Shown one piece after another: positions 32,030-43,847 of a stretch of DNA of 64,000 nt (positions within the stretch are counted from its first letter, which is position 1; each line of letters starts with the position of its first letter). Made by a program: the position numbers and the translations under genes. This DNA is from Tenrec ecaudatus (taxonomy: Eukaryota > Chordata > Mammalia > Afrosoricida > Tenrecidae), in NCBI RefSeq assembly GCF_050624435.1, contig NC_134541.1, forward strand, positions 6,710,983-6,774,982, written 5' to 3'. The notes below the pieces were generated by a model, which ran no database searches, was not told where the DNA came from, and was given only the letters and a program-made list of their open reading frames with translations.

Positions 32030-32530
32030 GGCTTGAATATTTTTTTCTTGAGTCCCTTCAGTTTAAGATATGCTGAGCACGATGCTTGTATGTGTATACA
32101 TATAGAAAGAGATTCATATCAGAAAATAGTTCCCACAGTCGTAGACGTAGGTAAGTTTAGCCTGGTTGAAGTCCGTGGGTCAGATGTAAACTGGAGGCTT
32201 CTCCTGACTCGTGTAGCTGCAGGAGCTGCAGAAGAGGAAGAAGGAAGATGAAGCAGGTGGGTCACAGGCTGGTGGATGCAAGCAGAGTGAATCTGAGGTC
32301 GGTAGTCTGCTGATGGCTCCTAGAGTCGGCAGGCAACACAGCAGGAGATGAGCCAGCCAGAAGTAGGATCCAGATGCAGCACAAATTGAAGGAGCAAGCG
32401 GGAGCTTGGCTCTGCTCAGGGTCTTTCTTATACAAGAGGCCACATGCCCATGGAGGTGTGATCAGGCTGTGACATGGTGGGCAGGTTGGGCGCCACTCCT
32501 ACCTCCACCCATATCCGTCCAGTTCACATA
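32030..32530 (-). repeat. Repeat B, inverted copy
   Basis: CACAGGCTGGTGGATGCA, TGATGGCTCCTAGAGTCGGC and AGGCAACACAGCAGGAGATG match the reverse complement of 14100-14335. This establishes repeat B as an interspersed family with at least two clear copies. Confidence 0.6.
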
Positions 32531-32684
32531 AAATTCTCACCATCGACGGGTAAATTTGAAGAGTCCTATCTGGCTGGTCTTCCCCGTAGGCATCTGAATA
32601 TTTTCTAATCATGGGAATTTGCACTTCAAGGTAGAGCTTGAAAGCAATACTGTTCCTCTTCCATGTTATCATTCCGGCATAGAA

Positions 32685-33130
32685 GTCTTAGTCAGCTAGT
32701 GCTGCCACGGCAGGAATACCACAAGCAGGTGACCGTAACAAGTTCATGGTCTCACATATTCAGAGGCCAGAAGTTTGAATTTGGAGTGCCGGCTCTAAGG
32801 TTTTGAAAGACTTTCTCTGTGTGGCTGAGAAGACCATGCTTCCTTTCAAGATCTGCAGACCCCGAATTCTGTGGGGTTCTCCGTGTGTCTTGGCATCGAT
32901 CTCCCCCGGGTCTAGAAGGCCCATACATAGTACAGCAACCGTGTGTCCAAAAGACATGCTCTGCTGTTGGCTCTTCTCTCTTGGTGGTACCGGGTCCTTC
33001 TGGTCCTTGCTTTCTTCTTGGTCCGTATATCCTTTGGACAATCAAAAGGTGGCTCAGGTCCCACCCTAAGAAAGCTCCTCGTCATGGAGCAAGGCGGTGA
33101 CAGGATTATAGGTTGCTTCTCATCCTTAAT
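32685..33130 (+). repeat. Old interspersed repeat, family not named
   Basis: It opens with CTTAGTCAGCTAGTGCTGCC and continues TCTCACATATTCAGAGGCC, a form seen widely in ancient mammalian repeats. I cannot assign the family with certainty. Confidence 0.45.
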
Positions 33131-33254
33131 CCTCTTACTGGTTTATCATATCAGATCATACCATGGGAATCTTCATATAGCTGCCACATCACACCATCAC
33201 CTACCTGCCAAGCCACCACTGAGAATCACGGTCCTGCTGAGTTGACCTGTATTT

Positions 33255-33275
33255 GGTGGTGGTGGTGGTGGTGGA
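33255..33275. repeat. (GGT)n microsatellite
   Basis: Six to seven GGT units. Confidence 0.85.
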
Positions 33276-33552
33276 TAGGGGGATGCAGGTCAACCTGTGA
33301 CTGTACATATGTGTTTGTCTGTTTCAAAATGGCTGCTCCCTGTCCATTTTGGCTCATTAGTGCCTAGGCTAACAAGTGTCATTTGTTCTATTTCTTTTTT
33401 CTTTTGACAGCTTCCAATTTTCCTGGATCCCTACTCGGTGCATCACATTCTGATGACTGTGGTGCTTGCAGCTGTTTCCTCTCCCTTGAGCCGTGCACAT
33501 TAGCCAAGGAGGAGGCTCTTTCCCGTCCCGGACCGAGTGCCTTCCAAGCCGA

Positions 33553-33745
33553 GGATGAACTCCTGATGGCGCAGTGGTTACGAGTTGGGCTGCAATCCTA
33601 AAGGCCAGGTTCAAAGTCGCCTTCTCCTCCGGAGAGGGGCGGGGCTTCCTACGCCTGCACAGAAACCCGCAGAGGCAGTTCCACCCGGTCCTATGGTTCA
33701 CGAGGAGTCCCAGTCGACTTGATGGCAATGAGTTTGGTTTTGGTT
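33553..33745 (+). mobile_element. AfroSINE, full length
   Basis: GAACTCCTGATGGCGCAGTG, CCTAAAGGCCAGGTTCAAAG, CCCAGTCGACTTGATGGCAA, ending TGAGTTTGGTTTTGG. Confidence 0.85.
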
Positions 33746-34304
33746 CCAACCAGAGGGGCTCATTTCTCAGCACCTCATTGGATAATGGCCAATTAAAAGA
33801 AAAAGTAGATCGCCAGCTCTGCCTGGAGGCTTCCTGGAAACCTGTCCACTGTGGGTGACCGGCTGGCCTTTGAAACACCACCAGTACAGCTTCCGGTATC
33901 ACCACAGCACACAAGCCACCGCCGGGCGCCGCCCCAACAGACAAGCGGCAATGCTTCTCCACGCCAGCAGTGCGTTCGAATGTCCTGGAGAGCTGGGCAA
34001 ACGCAGTCTGACCCGGCAGGTCCAAGGGGGCTCTGAGTCCTGTGCCCAAGGGATGCCGAGGTGGCTGGTCCCAGGGCTCCCTGTGAGGAGTGGGGCTCTG
34101 GGGCCTGAATTCTCCGCCCTGTGCGTCCGTTGCTCCTTCATCATCGTTAGTTACCACGCATGGAAGGACATGCGGAGCTAAAATGATGGAAGTTTATTTC
34201 TTCTTTTTAATATTTTCTGGTTGCATGGATAGGGACGGATGTCATATATCCTCGTGGCCTTTGAAACTTTTTAAAATGGAAATTTAATTCATACACCCTA
34301 AATG
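33746..34304. other. Intergenic, no gene
   Basis: A 262-codon minus-strand open frame crosses this region. It runs through the AfroSINE at 33553-33745, shows no family features, and is not accepted as a gene. Confidence 0.4.
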
Positions 34305-34495
34305 TCCAGGATCCCTGGCGGCTAACACAAGGTCAGTGGTTTCCACGGAGCCACTCCACAGGAGAGATACGTGGTCGTCTGCTTCTGTGACGTCTGCAGT
34401 CTTGGAAACTCCATGGACTACCCTGCAGTGCCCGATGGAGCTGCGTCTAGGGGTCCTGATGCGTCGTATTCAACTAATGGCAATGTGTTGACCAG
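34305..34495 (+). mobile_element. AfroSINE, decayed
   Basis: GCTAACACAAGGTCAGTGG, GGAGAGATACGTGGTCGTCT, GCAGTCTTGGAAACTCCATG. Confidence 0.7.
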
Positions 34496-34687
34496 ATGCC
34501 ATGCAGCTCACTCTCGGAAAGAGTTCAAGTCAGTGGTTGTTAGTCTGCTCACAGGGTTATGTGTCCCCACTTTCCATCTCCGGAACGTCTCCATCATCTG
34601 TGAACGAACTCTGTACCTGTCAGCCACGCATCTCCAGCCTCCCTCCCGTCGGCCTTAGGCTACCATCCTCACGTTGCAGGACGGTGT

Positions 34688-34842
34688 CCCTGGTGACACA
34701 ACTGGTCCATCGGGGACTAGCAGTCAAAGGTTGGCAGTTTCCATGGACCCAGAGACGCCTGGGAAGTCAGAGACCCCACGTGGCAGTTCGACTACTCCGT
34801 CTACACGGGAGGCTGTGAGTTGAAATTGACTCATCGTCATCT
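34688..34842 (+). mobile_element. AfroSINE, decayed
   Basis: TCCCTGGTGACACAACTGG, CAGTCAAAGGTTGGCAGTTT, GAGTTGAAATTGACTCATCG. Confidence 0.65.
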
Positions 34843-35630
34843 GGCTCTCCCCCCGCCACGCCCCCCTAGGGTCCTGGCTGCTCAGGTGACAAGCAGAGAG
34901 GCAGGGCCAGGAAACCCAACTTTGAGAACGCTCTCGGTGCCCCGAGGTCCGCAGGCATCCAGCAAGCGCCCTGCCCACACCTCAGATGCCTTCTTGTACA
35001 ATCCAGAGGAATATTTTTATCAGCTATCTTATAAATGCAAGTTTTTTTTAGTAGCCCTAGAAACATTTTTAAGAAGGAGGAAATCCCACTTCATCCCATT
35101 TAATAAAGTGAAAATACTTTCTTTTAAGATGTGAAATCATTGACTGGTTGTTTACTTTGTGGTATAATCTGAAAACAGGGGGTGTTGAGCTGTAACATTC
35201 CATGGGAGGAGGGTAGGTTTTGAATCCCATTTGGAGTCACTGTCATATGTCCGTATGACTTGATTTGAGCCTTTCACATTCTGTTTCCGTGTGGCGTCTT
35301 TTTAGGAGAATTGTGTCTGAACCCCTTCTGTCATTGTAGCCTTCTTGTCACAACCGTGGGCATGCTGCGACACCTTTGGTGGCGGCGGCCCGGGCTCCCC
35401 GGCTACTCTGTTATGTGCAGTGAAGGGCTGAACATTTGAGTGTGTCGTGTGTTTGACATCACACGGTGAGTCAATGAGACGAAAGATGTAATGGCTTATC
35501 AACATTTGAAGCTAATGGTATTTGATAACCACTTAATGAAAACGTGCCTCCAAATTTAAAGCTGGAGGCTCACTGGAAGTTAGAGAAGAATCGTATCTCC
35601 ATGCCATGTGAGGATTTGACAAGGTGGATT
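34843..35630. other. Intergenic, no gene
   Basis: No gene or assigned repeat. Confidence 0.35.
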
Positions 35631-36618
35631 AAGAATTGTGTACACATAATAGACATATGTTGGATTATGATAAGAGCTGTAAGAGTCCCCAATAAAATGA
35701 TTTGTATATATATAAGAATTGTGTGTGTGCCCACGATGGCTGAAGACAAAATGGTTGCATATGTTTAATGTGGTGAAGAAAGCTGATGGTGTCCGGCTAT
35801 CAAAAGACATAGCATCTGGGGTCTTAAAGGCTTGAAGATAAACAAGCAGCCATCTGTCAGGGAAGCAACAAAGCCCATATGGAAGAAGCACACCAACCCA
35901 TGAGATCATGAGGTGTCCACAGGATCAGGTCTCAGGCATCAAAAGACCCAAAACAAACAACTGTTTTGATGTGAACAAGGAGGGCCGGAATGGATATCTA
36001 AAGACCATCTGTAGACAATTGGACATCCCTTCACAGAAGGGTCACAAGGATGAATGAGCCACCAGGGTGCAGTGTAGCACTGATGAAACACACAACACTT
36101 CTCTAGTTCTTTACTGCTTCCTCCCCCCACTATCACGACATGACCCCCGTTCTAGCTTACAAATCTGGCTAATACAGAGCATGTACACTGGTGCAGATAA
36201 GAGCTTTTGACACACAGAATGCAGGACAGATAAACCCCTCAGGTATAGTAATGGGAATAGTGATACCATGAGGATAGGGGAGAGGTAGGAGGGAGGGGGA
36301 GAATGGGGGAACGCATTACAATGAACGATGTACAACCTCCCTTCCGGGGGGACGAACAACAGAAATGTGGGTGAAGGGAGACAGCAGATGATGTAAAGTA
36401 TGAAAATTAAAATAATTTATACATTATCAAGGGTTCACGAGGGTGGGGAAGGGGGGGGGAAGAGTAGCTGATACCAAGGACTCAAGTAGAAAGAAAATGT
36501 TTTGGAAATGATGATGGTAACATATGTACAAGTGTGCTTGATACAATTGATGTATGGATTGTTATAAGAGCTGTAAGAGCTCCCAATAAAATGACTTATT
36601 TAAAAAGAATTGTGTACA
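35631..36618 (+). mobile_element. Two L1 insertions at one target site
   Basis: AAGAATTGTGTACA at 35631 is followed by a 5'-truncated L1 end of about 70 bp (GTAAGAGTCCCCAATAAAATG). Then AAGAATTGTGT appears again at 35714, followed by a second L1 3' UTR (35725-36604: TGGCTGAAGACAAAATGG, GACATAGCATCTGGGGTCTT, polypurine tract, CTCCCAATAAAATGAC). AAGAATTGTGTACA appears a third time at 36605. Three target copies around two elements indicate two independent target-primed insertions into the same short motif. Confidence 0.8.
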
Positions 36619-36719
36619 ATGTGTTCATCGTGTCTGTACTGATCTCAAAACAACCAATAAAAAATAAAACCAATAAAAATGCCCACTACAAGTTATAAAA
36701 GAAGAAAAAGAAATGAACT

Positions 36720-37310
36720 CAGCAATAAGAAGCCATCCACGGTGTCTCTTTGACTCGCCTCTTCCGGACGTTCATGGACAGGGAGCCGCACGACATGGGC
36801 CCTTTGGTGTTGCCTTCGCCCACCGACCCACACATTTCCAAATGTCTTCCCTGGAGCAGCAGGCATCAGAACGACCTCCTGTTCACGGCCAACTCGGGGT
36901 CCGGTGTGTGGGCGGATCACATTCTGTTCAACACTTGCTGGGCATTTGTGTTGTTTCCACCTTTGGGCTATTTTTGTGACTCGGGCTGCTAGGAACGTGT
37001 GTGTTGAAGATTTTCGGTGGTCGTGTGTTTTGGGTTATTTTGGGATAAGGTCCCTAAGCGTGAGCTTGCCAGTCATGCAACAACTCTGTGTAGCCGGCCC
37101 AAGGAACAGCCAAGCAGTTTCGTCAGTGGCCGCACCACCTTCCACTGCCACCAGCAGTGGACGAGGTCTCCCATGTCCTTTTAGTTTCTCCACTTTCTCG
37201 CCAACACTTGTTCGTGTCTGGTTCTGTTAAAGCCCCGCCTAGTGAGTCTGATGTCATCTCTTTGTGGTTTCCTTTTACATTTCCCTGATGGTTAATCGCT
37301 GAGCATCTGT
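36720..37310 (-). mobile_element. Old L1M 3' region, inverted
   Basis: Minus-strand reading of the classic L1M 3' sequence: TTGTTTCCACCTTTGGGCTA, CACCAGCAGTGGACGAGG, TTCTCGCCAACACTTGTTCG, CATTTCCCTGATGGTTAATC. Confidence 0.8.
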
Positions 37311-37369
37311 GAGAGCGAGGTTTGGGGTCAACGCCATAACTCAGAACACAGTAATGTAATTAATGGCAG

Positions 37370-37725
37370 GAGGTTTCTTCTAGGGTATAGCTTGCTTTCA
37401 ATATAAGTGGAAAATGTGGAAAAGCTTGCTTACTTTTGCTGGGACTGGATCCTGCATCTGGCTCATTGGCCTCCAGTTCTTTGAACCTGAGCCAGTAGCC
37501 TGCCATATTGCCTAGGAGTTCTCAGGAGCCTTCCCTAACGACCTTGAATTAATCTGTCTCTGCAGGTATCAGCTTGTCATCTTCCTGCCAATTTGGGGTT
37601 CATCAGTCCCTGTATTGAGTCAGGAGAAGTCTGTAGCCTGACGTGGCTCTATACACAGACATTGTATATATATATAAGCTTCATTTGGTCTGCTTCTCTA
37701 GAGAACGCAGCCTAAGACAGCGCCT
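37370..37725 (+). repeat. Repeat B-related end
   Basis: GAGTCAGGAGAAGTCTGTAG matches 14395-14412. It is followed by GCTTCTCTAGAGAACGCAGC, the same terminal motif as 16450-16465. Confidence 0.5.
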
Positions 37726-37924
37726 GTCCACACGCTTATCGCTCATGCTTAGATGGAGGGACTTCAAAAAGTTCACGGAACAATTCCAAGATCGTCAAAT
37801 TCCACATTTTCCAGCAAGCTGTTTGAACCCGCCCCCATCCCTCACATCTTTGGAGAATTGTATTTTCCAATTCTTGGTCCATTTCAAAGTGGGGGTGTTT
37901 GTGTTTTGGTTATGCTGGGGGAAG

Positions 37925-38105
37925 TTGAGCTGATTCCAAGTCAGAGCAAGCCCATGAGACAGGCTAGTGCGTCCCCACAGGGCCCTGTGGCTGTCACCTT
38001 GCAGAACAGATGGCAGGTCCTTTCTCCCTCGAGCCCCTGGAAGGACTAGAACCACCGACTTCTTGGTTGGCACCTGGGAGCTAACAGGTTCAACACCAGA
38101 GTCCT
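37925..38105 (-). mobile_element. AfroSINE, inverted
   Basis: CAGGTCCTTTCTCCCTCGAG and GGACTAGAACCACCGACTTC mark the head in reverse. Confidence 0.65.
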
Positions 38106-38690
38106 TCCCTATTCTGGATATCAGACCCGTATCTGACACATGAGTTGCAAATCATTTTACCCAGCCTAGGGTTTGTCTGTTTTTTAAAATTTATTTCTTC
38201 TCTTTGAGCGTTTGCTCACATGGATTTTGTGATTAAAAAGTAAAAAGGGAAGATTTTATAGCAAAACGGGCCTGAACCCGAGGCAGTTTGCCCCTTCACC
38301 AGCCTGCTTGCTCTCCACGAGCTAACACCCGGCCTGCTTCCATATCTCTGCGTTCTCTTCGAGGGTAAAATGGCCTGGACTTCCTATTGGGCATTTTCCA
38401 GGTGGCTGGGCAAGCTCTTCATATTCCGAGAGAGCAGATGGCCCACGAGACAGCTTGGAATTTCCATGGGATGAGTCATCACTTGACTGTATTTAGAAAT
38501 TCCCAACTGAGTCCCTGCGCGGGCCATTTTGCTTTCGGTGATTCTGGCTGGCTGTGATGTTGACTGAAACAGCTCAAACACTGGCAGATGGTGGGAAACA
38601 CGTGCACAGTAGCAACACGCGCTAGACACGGAGTTGCCCATTGAGCGGGAGCTGCTTATATTGTGGCACCTCCAAACTCTGGGCCTAGAG
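38106..38690. other. Intergenic, no gene
   Basis: No gene recognised. Confidence 0.35.
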
Positions 38691-38694
38691 AGCT

Positions 38695-39300
38695 GAGAAC
38701 ACATGCCTACATGAAAACTTGCACGCACATGCTCATTGCAGCATCAACGGTCCACATGCCCATCCACAGAAGATTGCTCCACCCAGTGTGGTGGAAGGTT
38801 ACTCAGCCACAAGCAGGAAGGACGAACTGCTAAGCCAGGCAAAGGAATATGAACCTCGACAATCTTCTAATGCTAAGGACCAACGGCCTCAGCCACATGA
38901 TGCGTCCATAAAAGGCTATGGAGAGAGAGACAGCAGATCATAGGTAGTCGGGCTGGGAAAGGATCCCAGGTCACTCAGTGGTTAGAGTTCTTGACTGCTA
39001 ACCAAAAGGGCGGGAGTTTGAACTCTGAAGCCACCCCATGGTGACAGCCTGCTTCCTAGCGAGGACCCAGTTGGAAACCCTCTGGCACAGCTCTGCCCTG
39101 TCCTAGCGCCTCGCTAGGAGTCAGAATCAACTCACCTCAGCAGCGGGGGCATGGGTTACAGCGCTCCAAGAGGGTGGGAGGGAAGTGGGGGACCATGACT
39201 GGGTGCAGGGATTCTTTCTGGGATGCATACATTAGGTGATGGTGATGGGGGGCACCACCTCGTACGGGAACTCAAACCCACTGGTGTGTGTGTTCCCCCG
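38695..39300 (+). mobile_element. Old L1M 3' UTR interrupted by a SINE
   Basis: ATGAAAACTTGCACGCACAT, CTCATTGCAGCATCAACGG, AGGTTACTCAGCCACAAGC and AAAGGAATATGAACCTCG before the SINE, then GGCATGGGTTACAGCGCTC, a purine tract and TTCTTTCTGGGATGC after it. This is the sense L1M 3' UTR order. Confidence 0.75.
38958..39152 (+). mobile_element. AfroSINE inserted in L1M
   Basis: GATCCCAGGTCACTCAGTGG, GACTGCTAACCAAAAGGGCG, CTCTGCCCTGTCCTAGCGCC, GAGTCAGAATCAACTCACC. The host L1M resumes directly after it. Confidence 0.85.
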
Positions 39301-41299
39301 GGTTGGGGAGGGCGTTAGGGTTTGTGATTTAGGTCTCCATCGACAAGATGCACTGAGCAGTGGGGTGATGTGGAGGGAGGGGTTTGCCCGGCCAGAATCA
39401 TTGCGATGACTTGGTTGGCCATCAGGGGGGCCTGGGCAGTGGGCAGCGTTGGGCTGGAGACTCCCTGCCGGGCGTTGTCATGGTTCCGTTGTCACGGAGC
39501 TTCACCTGCAAGGGGGAAGTCTAGAGGGATCACCAGGGTGCGAGTGGAACCAAGGAGACAGACGTGCTCTGGAGGAAGGGGCAGGAGCTCCAGTCTTTGC
39601 AGGAGCATCTCCGCTCGCTGGGAGCTCTTCCCGCAGCTTGACCCCACCTCACTCTCCAGGAGCCTCTCCCCGCATCGCCCCTGACCAGCTGTGGTGTTTT
39701 CTTCACAGCACACATGTCTTGTCACCTGTGCCTCGTACCCTGTTGCCTGTCAGTCTCACTCCTTCAACTGGCTGGATCTGATGAGCGCTTTCACCTCAGC
39801 GCCTAAGACCTATCGATTAGCATATCTTTGTGGGATGAATCAATATCTGACTAGGCAGCTGTACTCAGCCCAGGGGTGGGGGTGGGGGTTGCGGTCCAGG
39901 GCTTCAGGTGTTCTGTGTCTAGGTCACTCCCCCGGCTTGGGCGACACACACAGATTGTGTTTGACTAACCGGAAGGCTGGCTGTTCAAACTCACCCCAAG
40001 GCTCCGTTAGGTAAAGACCTGGATATCTGCTTCCATAAAGATCAGAGCCAAGGACAAATATTGTGTGAGGCCCTGCTATCAAGATAAACAATGAGCTAAA
40101 GGCCGGCTTCCGCTCCGGGCTCACTGAAAGGTCTCATCCAGTCTCCCAAGCAACAAGGCGGAGACCCTGCCTCGTGTGTGCCCAAGAACCAGCCCCTCTA
40201 TTTGCATACCTTAAACACCACACTGACAGAGGCCCCCTCTCCTCAGCCGGGGTCATTTTTCCAGGTGTGGGGAGAGGGGGATGACAACGGTATGCTAAAG
40301 TCACCCCAAATCAACAGACACTTCTGCAAGAGGGACAAGAGAACCTTACTGGAGTTTTAAGTCAAGATGCGGGGAGCGGGCCACAGACGTCTGTGTCCGG
40401 GAGAGGTGATGACATTTCTGTGGGTGGCAAACCGAAAGGAGCGACCTCCCATGAGGCGGGTGGCGGGTGGGGAAGGAACCACAGACAAAACACTTCACAA
40501 TACTTACCTAGGACCCAAGGGGTAAATACGCCCAGGACGATGCTCCTCATTGGACACTTTCGGAAGGGAGCTATGCTCACCACTGTACCACCAACGCTGG
40601 ACACTTACAGCCTAATGGCTTTCCAGCCCTTGGTGGTCCAGGCTGTGGGCGATAGCCAACTGGGACTGTAGACTCTGTCCTTTCGAGGCAGGCAACATCC
40701 TTCCACGGGCCATACCGGAAGGATTCAATGTGTGTACCCCACTAAGTGAACTGGGCTTTACCTCAAACTCACCTGCAAGCAGATAGAAGGGACAGACATA
40801 ATCCCTTGGGTTTCAGGCGCAGACACCCCAGGGTGAGAAGCAGCAGATGACTGGACCCCCAGGCGACGGAACTGGTGGTTGCTGGACTTTGGTTTGGAGC
40901 ATTGATTTGAGGATGACCAATGAGTGGTGGCCTGAACCACCATATCGTTACTATTTTAATGTCCTCCTTGCGTTCTTATGACATGCATCCGTCTAGTAGG
41001 CCTGGTTCTGCCTTGGTGAATAAGTTACTGAAAGTTTTGCCCTGCCACCAAGCCCATTGTTTGTGTAAATAGTGTCCAGTCACGTAAGGGTTTAATTTGT
41101 ACACGTTAACAACTCATGTATTTCCGTCTGAAGCCAGCCTATAGTCATTCAATCCCCTTTTCTCAATAGTGTTTTAAAGTCTATACCAGTAGCCAAATTA
41201 ATAACACTATCAACAGAATTACCATATGGCCCAGGAGGATGATTCATAGTGTTCCCTATCATAAAATGGTAATGCTGTCTCTATAAACCATAGATGTAT
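39153..41299. other. Intergenic; SINE fragment at 39945-40055
   Basis: L1M ends near 39300. 39945-40055 (GACTAACCGGAAGGCTGGC, GTTCAAACTCACC) is a decayed plus-strand AfroSINE head. The rest holds no recognised gene. Confidence 0.4.
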
Positions 41300-42290
41300 G
41301 GATAGGTTTGGGGGCTCCCCACTTAGTTCTTGCCCCAGTCTAAGAACAATCAGTTCCTATGACATGGCCCTGCTCACCCTCATGAGGTAACCACTGAAGA
41401 CATGGGTGCTGTAGCAAAGGGTGGTGAAGAAACCAGATGGTGTCCAGTTGTCAGAAAGAATAGCATCTGGGTGCTTAAAGGCTTATCTTAAAACAAGTCG
41501 CCATTTAAGTGAGGCGTCAACTAAGTCCACATGGAAGAAGAAAATCCGCTTGTGTGATCCAAGGATTGTAAATTTCTAAACAAATCCAAAGGAGGGAATG
41601 GTGTCAGAGTTTAAACTGTGAGCACAGGGTTTGCAGCGGCTGTGGATGACAGTGGAAGGCCCAAGCCCATCTGCAGGGTCCCCACACGGATGGAGCCTCC
41701 AGGGAATCCGCTCTGAAAATAGTCAAGAGCTGGGACTAGACCTATTATCAGACAGAAGCACTGTACAGCTGATCATGGCAGATGCAGTAAGTTAAAATGT
41801 AACACCGTATCACTTGATTTCCCTTTTGACCCATTATAGATTTGCTTCAGCTTTTAATATTTTCTGTTTTCTCTTCGATTGAGGTTTTCCTATGTTTTAC
41901 CTATCATTGTTGTTTATTTTTGTCTGTTTGCTTCCTGTTTATGTTTTGTAATTGTACAACTCTTAACATGATTCAATGATTAAATTGTATGATATGTGAT
42001 GTATATGCCAATACAACAATATTGTATTAACACAAGATGGATGACAGGGGAACAAACAACAGAATTGCAGGTGAATGGATACATTGGATGATGTGAGATA
42101 TGGAAAATATATTATTAGATTATATAATAATAAGGGTTCCTGGTGGGTAGGGGAGCTGAAATCAAAGGGTTCAAGAAGAAAGAAAATCTTTTGAAACTGA
42201 TGGTGGTAGCAACTGTAAAATTATGCTTGATCTAACTGAATTATGGATTGTTAATATCTGTAAGAGCTCCCAATCCAATGATTAATAATA
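41300..42290 (+). mobile_element. Old L1 3' UTR
   Basis: GTGGTGAAGAAACCAGATGG, AGAATAGCATCTGGGTGCTT, GAGGCGTCAACTAAGTCCAC, GTAATTGTACAACTCTTAAC, and near the end TAAGAGCTCCCAATCCAATG. It is an older relative of the 14.5 kb and 60.3 kb elements. The poly(A) signal is mutated. Confidence 0.7.
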
Positions 42291-42304
42291 GTGAAAAAAA
42301 ATAT

Positions 42305-42400
42305 TACAGCCAAGACAATCCCATGGGGTCCAGTCCTACTCAGACACACAGTCACCGTGAGTCAGACTCGACTCGGTAGTAGTGGGTTTCTTGTTTTGAT
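42305..42400 (+). mobile_element. AfroSINE 3' end
   Basis: CAGTCACCGTGAGTCAGACT, CGACTCGGTAGTAGTGGGTT. Confidence 0.65.
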
Positions 42401-42689
42401 CAGGAGGCATCCAGTCTCCCAGTGACACGTCATACAGCGTGCATTCTAGTTGGGGCTCTGGTACTTACTTGCAGCTGCTGTGGAGGACTCCCTAGTGCAA
42501 AGCTGGGTGTATGAGGGGTAGCCCCCCAAAACTGGAACAGAGCTTTCAGAGTATGCATTTTCCCCACTAGGTGAACACCGAGCAACTTGCTCTGAGTTAG
42601 TGCACCCGGTGGTATTGCCTGGGAAGATTCTCTGATCATGGTGAATTTTTTTCATAAAAGCAGTTTCAAGTGAACTTCATTTTTTGTTT

Positions 42690-43770
42690 TATTGTGTGAT
42701 AGCCGATTTAAGAGAACAGCATGTGGCTGTGAAATTTTGTGTCCTGCTTGGGGAAAAATGCTGCAGAAACTGTTGTAATGTTGACCACAGTTTATAAGGA
42801 CAGCCCTGTGGGAAAAACTCAAGTGTATGAGTGTTTTTTTCCCTTTAAGAAAAGGTGAAAGGTTGATTGATGACAAACCTCGTTCTGGATGTCCGTCAAC
42901 TTTCCGAATGGATGAAAATATTGACAAAATTCGTGCACTTGTGTTCAAAGACTGACGATGGACCGCTGAAGATGGAGAAGTTGTCTGGACTATCTTGGAG
43001 CTCCGTTCAGTGAATTTTAACAGAAGATTTGGGAATGAGCAGGGTCACTTCAAAATTTGTGCCTTGGGTTCTGACTGACCAGGAAAAAGAGGGTCAAGTG
43101 GAAACATGCCGTGCTCTGAAAGAACAGCTCCAAAGTCACCAAACTTTTTTTCAAAGTCATTACTGGTGATGGGACATGGTGCTATTCTTACAATCCTGAA
43201 AGCAAACATTAATCAAGCCAGTGGAAGACACCATCATCACCCCCCCCCCCCCCCCCGCAAAGCTCATCAAGTGAAATCAAAGATAAAGATAATGCTCTTT
43301 TTTTTTATGTGAATGGGTTAGTGCATTTGGGAGTACATTCCACTAGGTCAGACTGTTCATCAAGTTTTCTATTTAGAGGTTCTGAAAAGATTGTGTGACA
43401 GGGTGTGACAAAAAAGGCATGGTTTATGACAGATGAGGAGCTGGTTTTGCCACCACGACAATGTACCAGCTCACTCAGCCATCTCAGCGCACCAGTTTTT
43501 GGCAAGAAGCTAGCATGTCTCTCTTGCCCCATGCACCTCACTCACCTGACTTTGCTTGGGGCGACCTCTTTTTGTTTCCTCAAAAAGAGGGACATGAAAG
43601 GACAGCAATTTAAACACCTATAAGAGGTGAAGAACAAAACGAGGGAGATGCTGCCAGCCATCCAAACAGATGAGTTTGAAAAATGCTTTCTAGACTGAAA
43701 CAGCAGGTCTGACAAATGTAGTGAGTGGAGGGCTTTGAAGGTGATAAGGTTGTTTTATTTGTCTCATAAG
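42690..43770 (+). pseudogene. Broken mariner transposase
   Basis: The mariner transposase can be followed in order across several frames. An N-terminal block reads EQHVAVKFCVLLGK, then a TQVYEW-like block. At 42860-42960 it reads DDKPRSGCPSTFRMDENIDK (typically GRPSTS..ENI), then DRRW. It continues with FKSLLVMGHG at 43155-43185 (the ITGDE region, catalytic D altered), KAHQVKSKIKIMLFFF, and a late SSLSHLSAPVFGKKLAC block. It ends in EMLPAIQTDEFEKCF at 43650-43690. Stops, frameshifts, a poly(C) run (43241-43257) and a lost HNDNAPAH-type motif show it cannot encode an enzyme. Inverted terminal repeats were not identified. Confidence 0.8.
43241..43257. repeat. Poly(C) run
   Basis: About 17 consecutive C inside the mariner remnant. 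Confidence 0.9.
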
Positions 43771-43847
43771 GGTCATTGTGCACCTTTGAAGTTTGTGTAT
43801 TGTTTGACTGGAAGTTGTGTCTTGGGATGAACTCAGTTCCAGTCTTT

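Noticed and set aside
33369-34157. 262-codon minus-strand open frame
   Set aside because: It runs through an AfroSINE at 33553-33745 and shows no domain, so it is not a gene.
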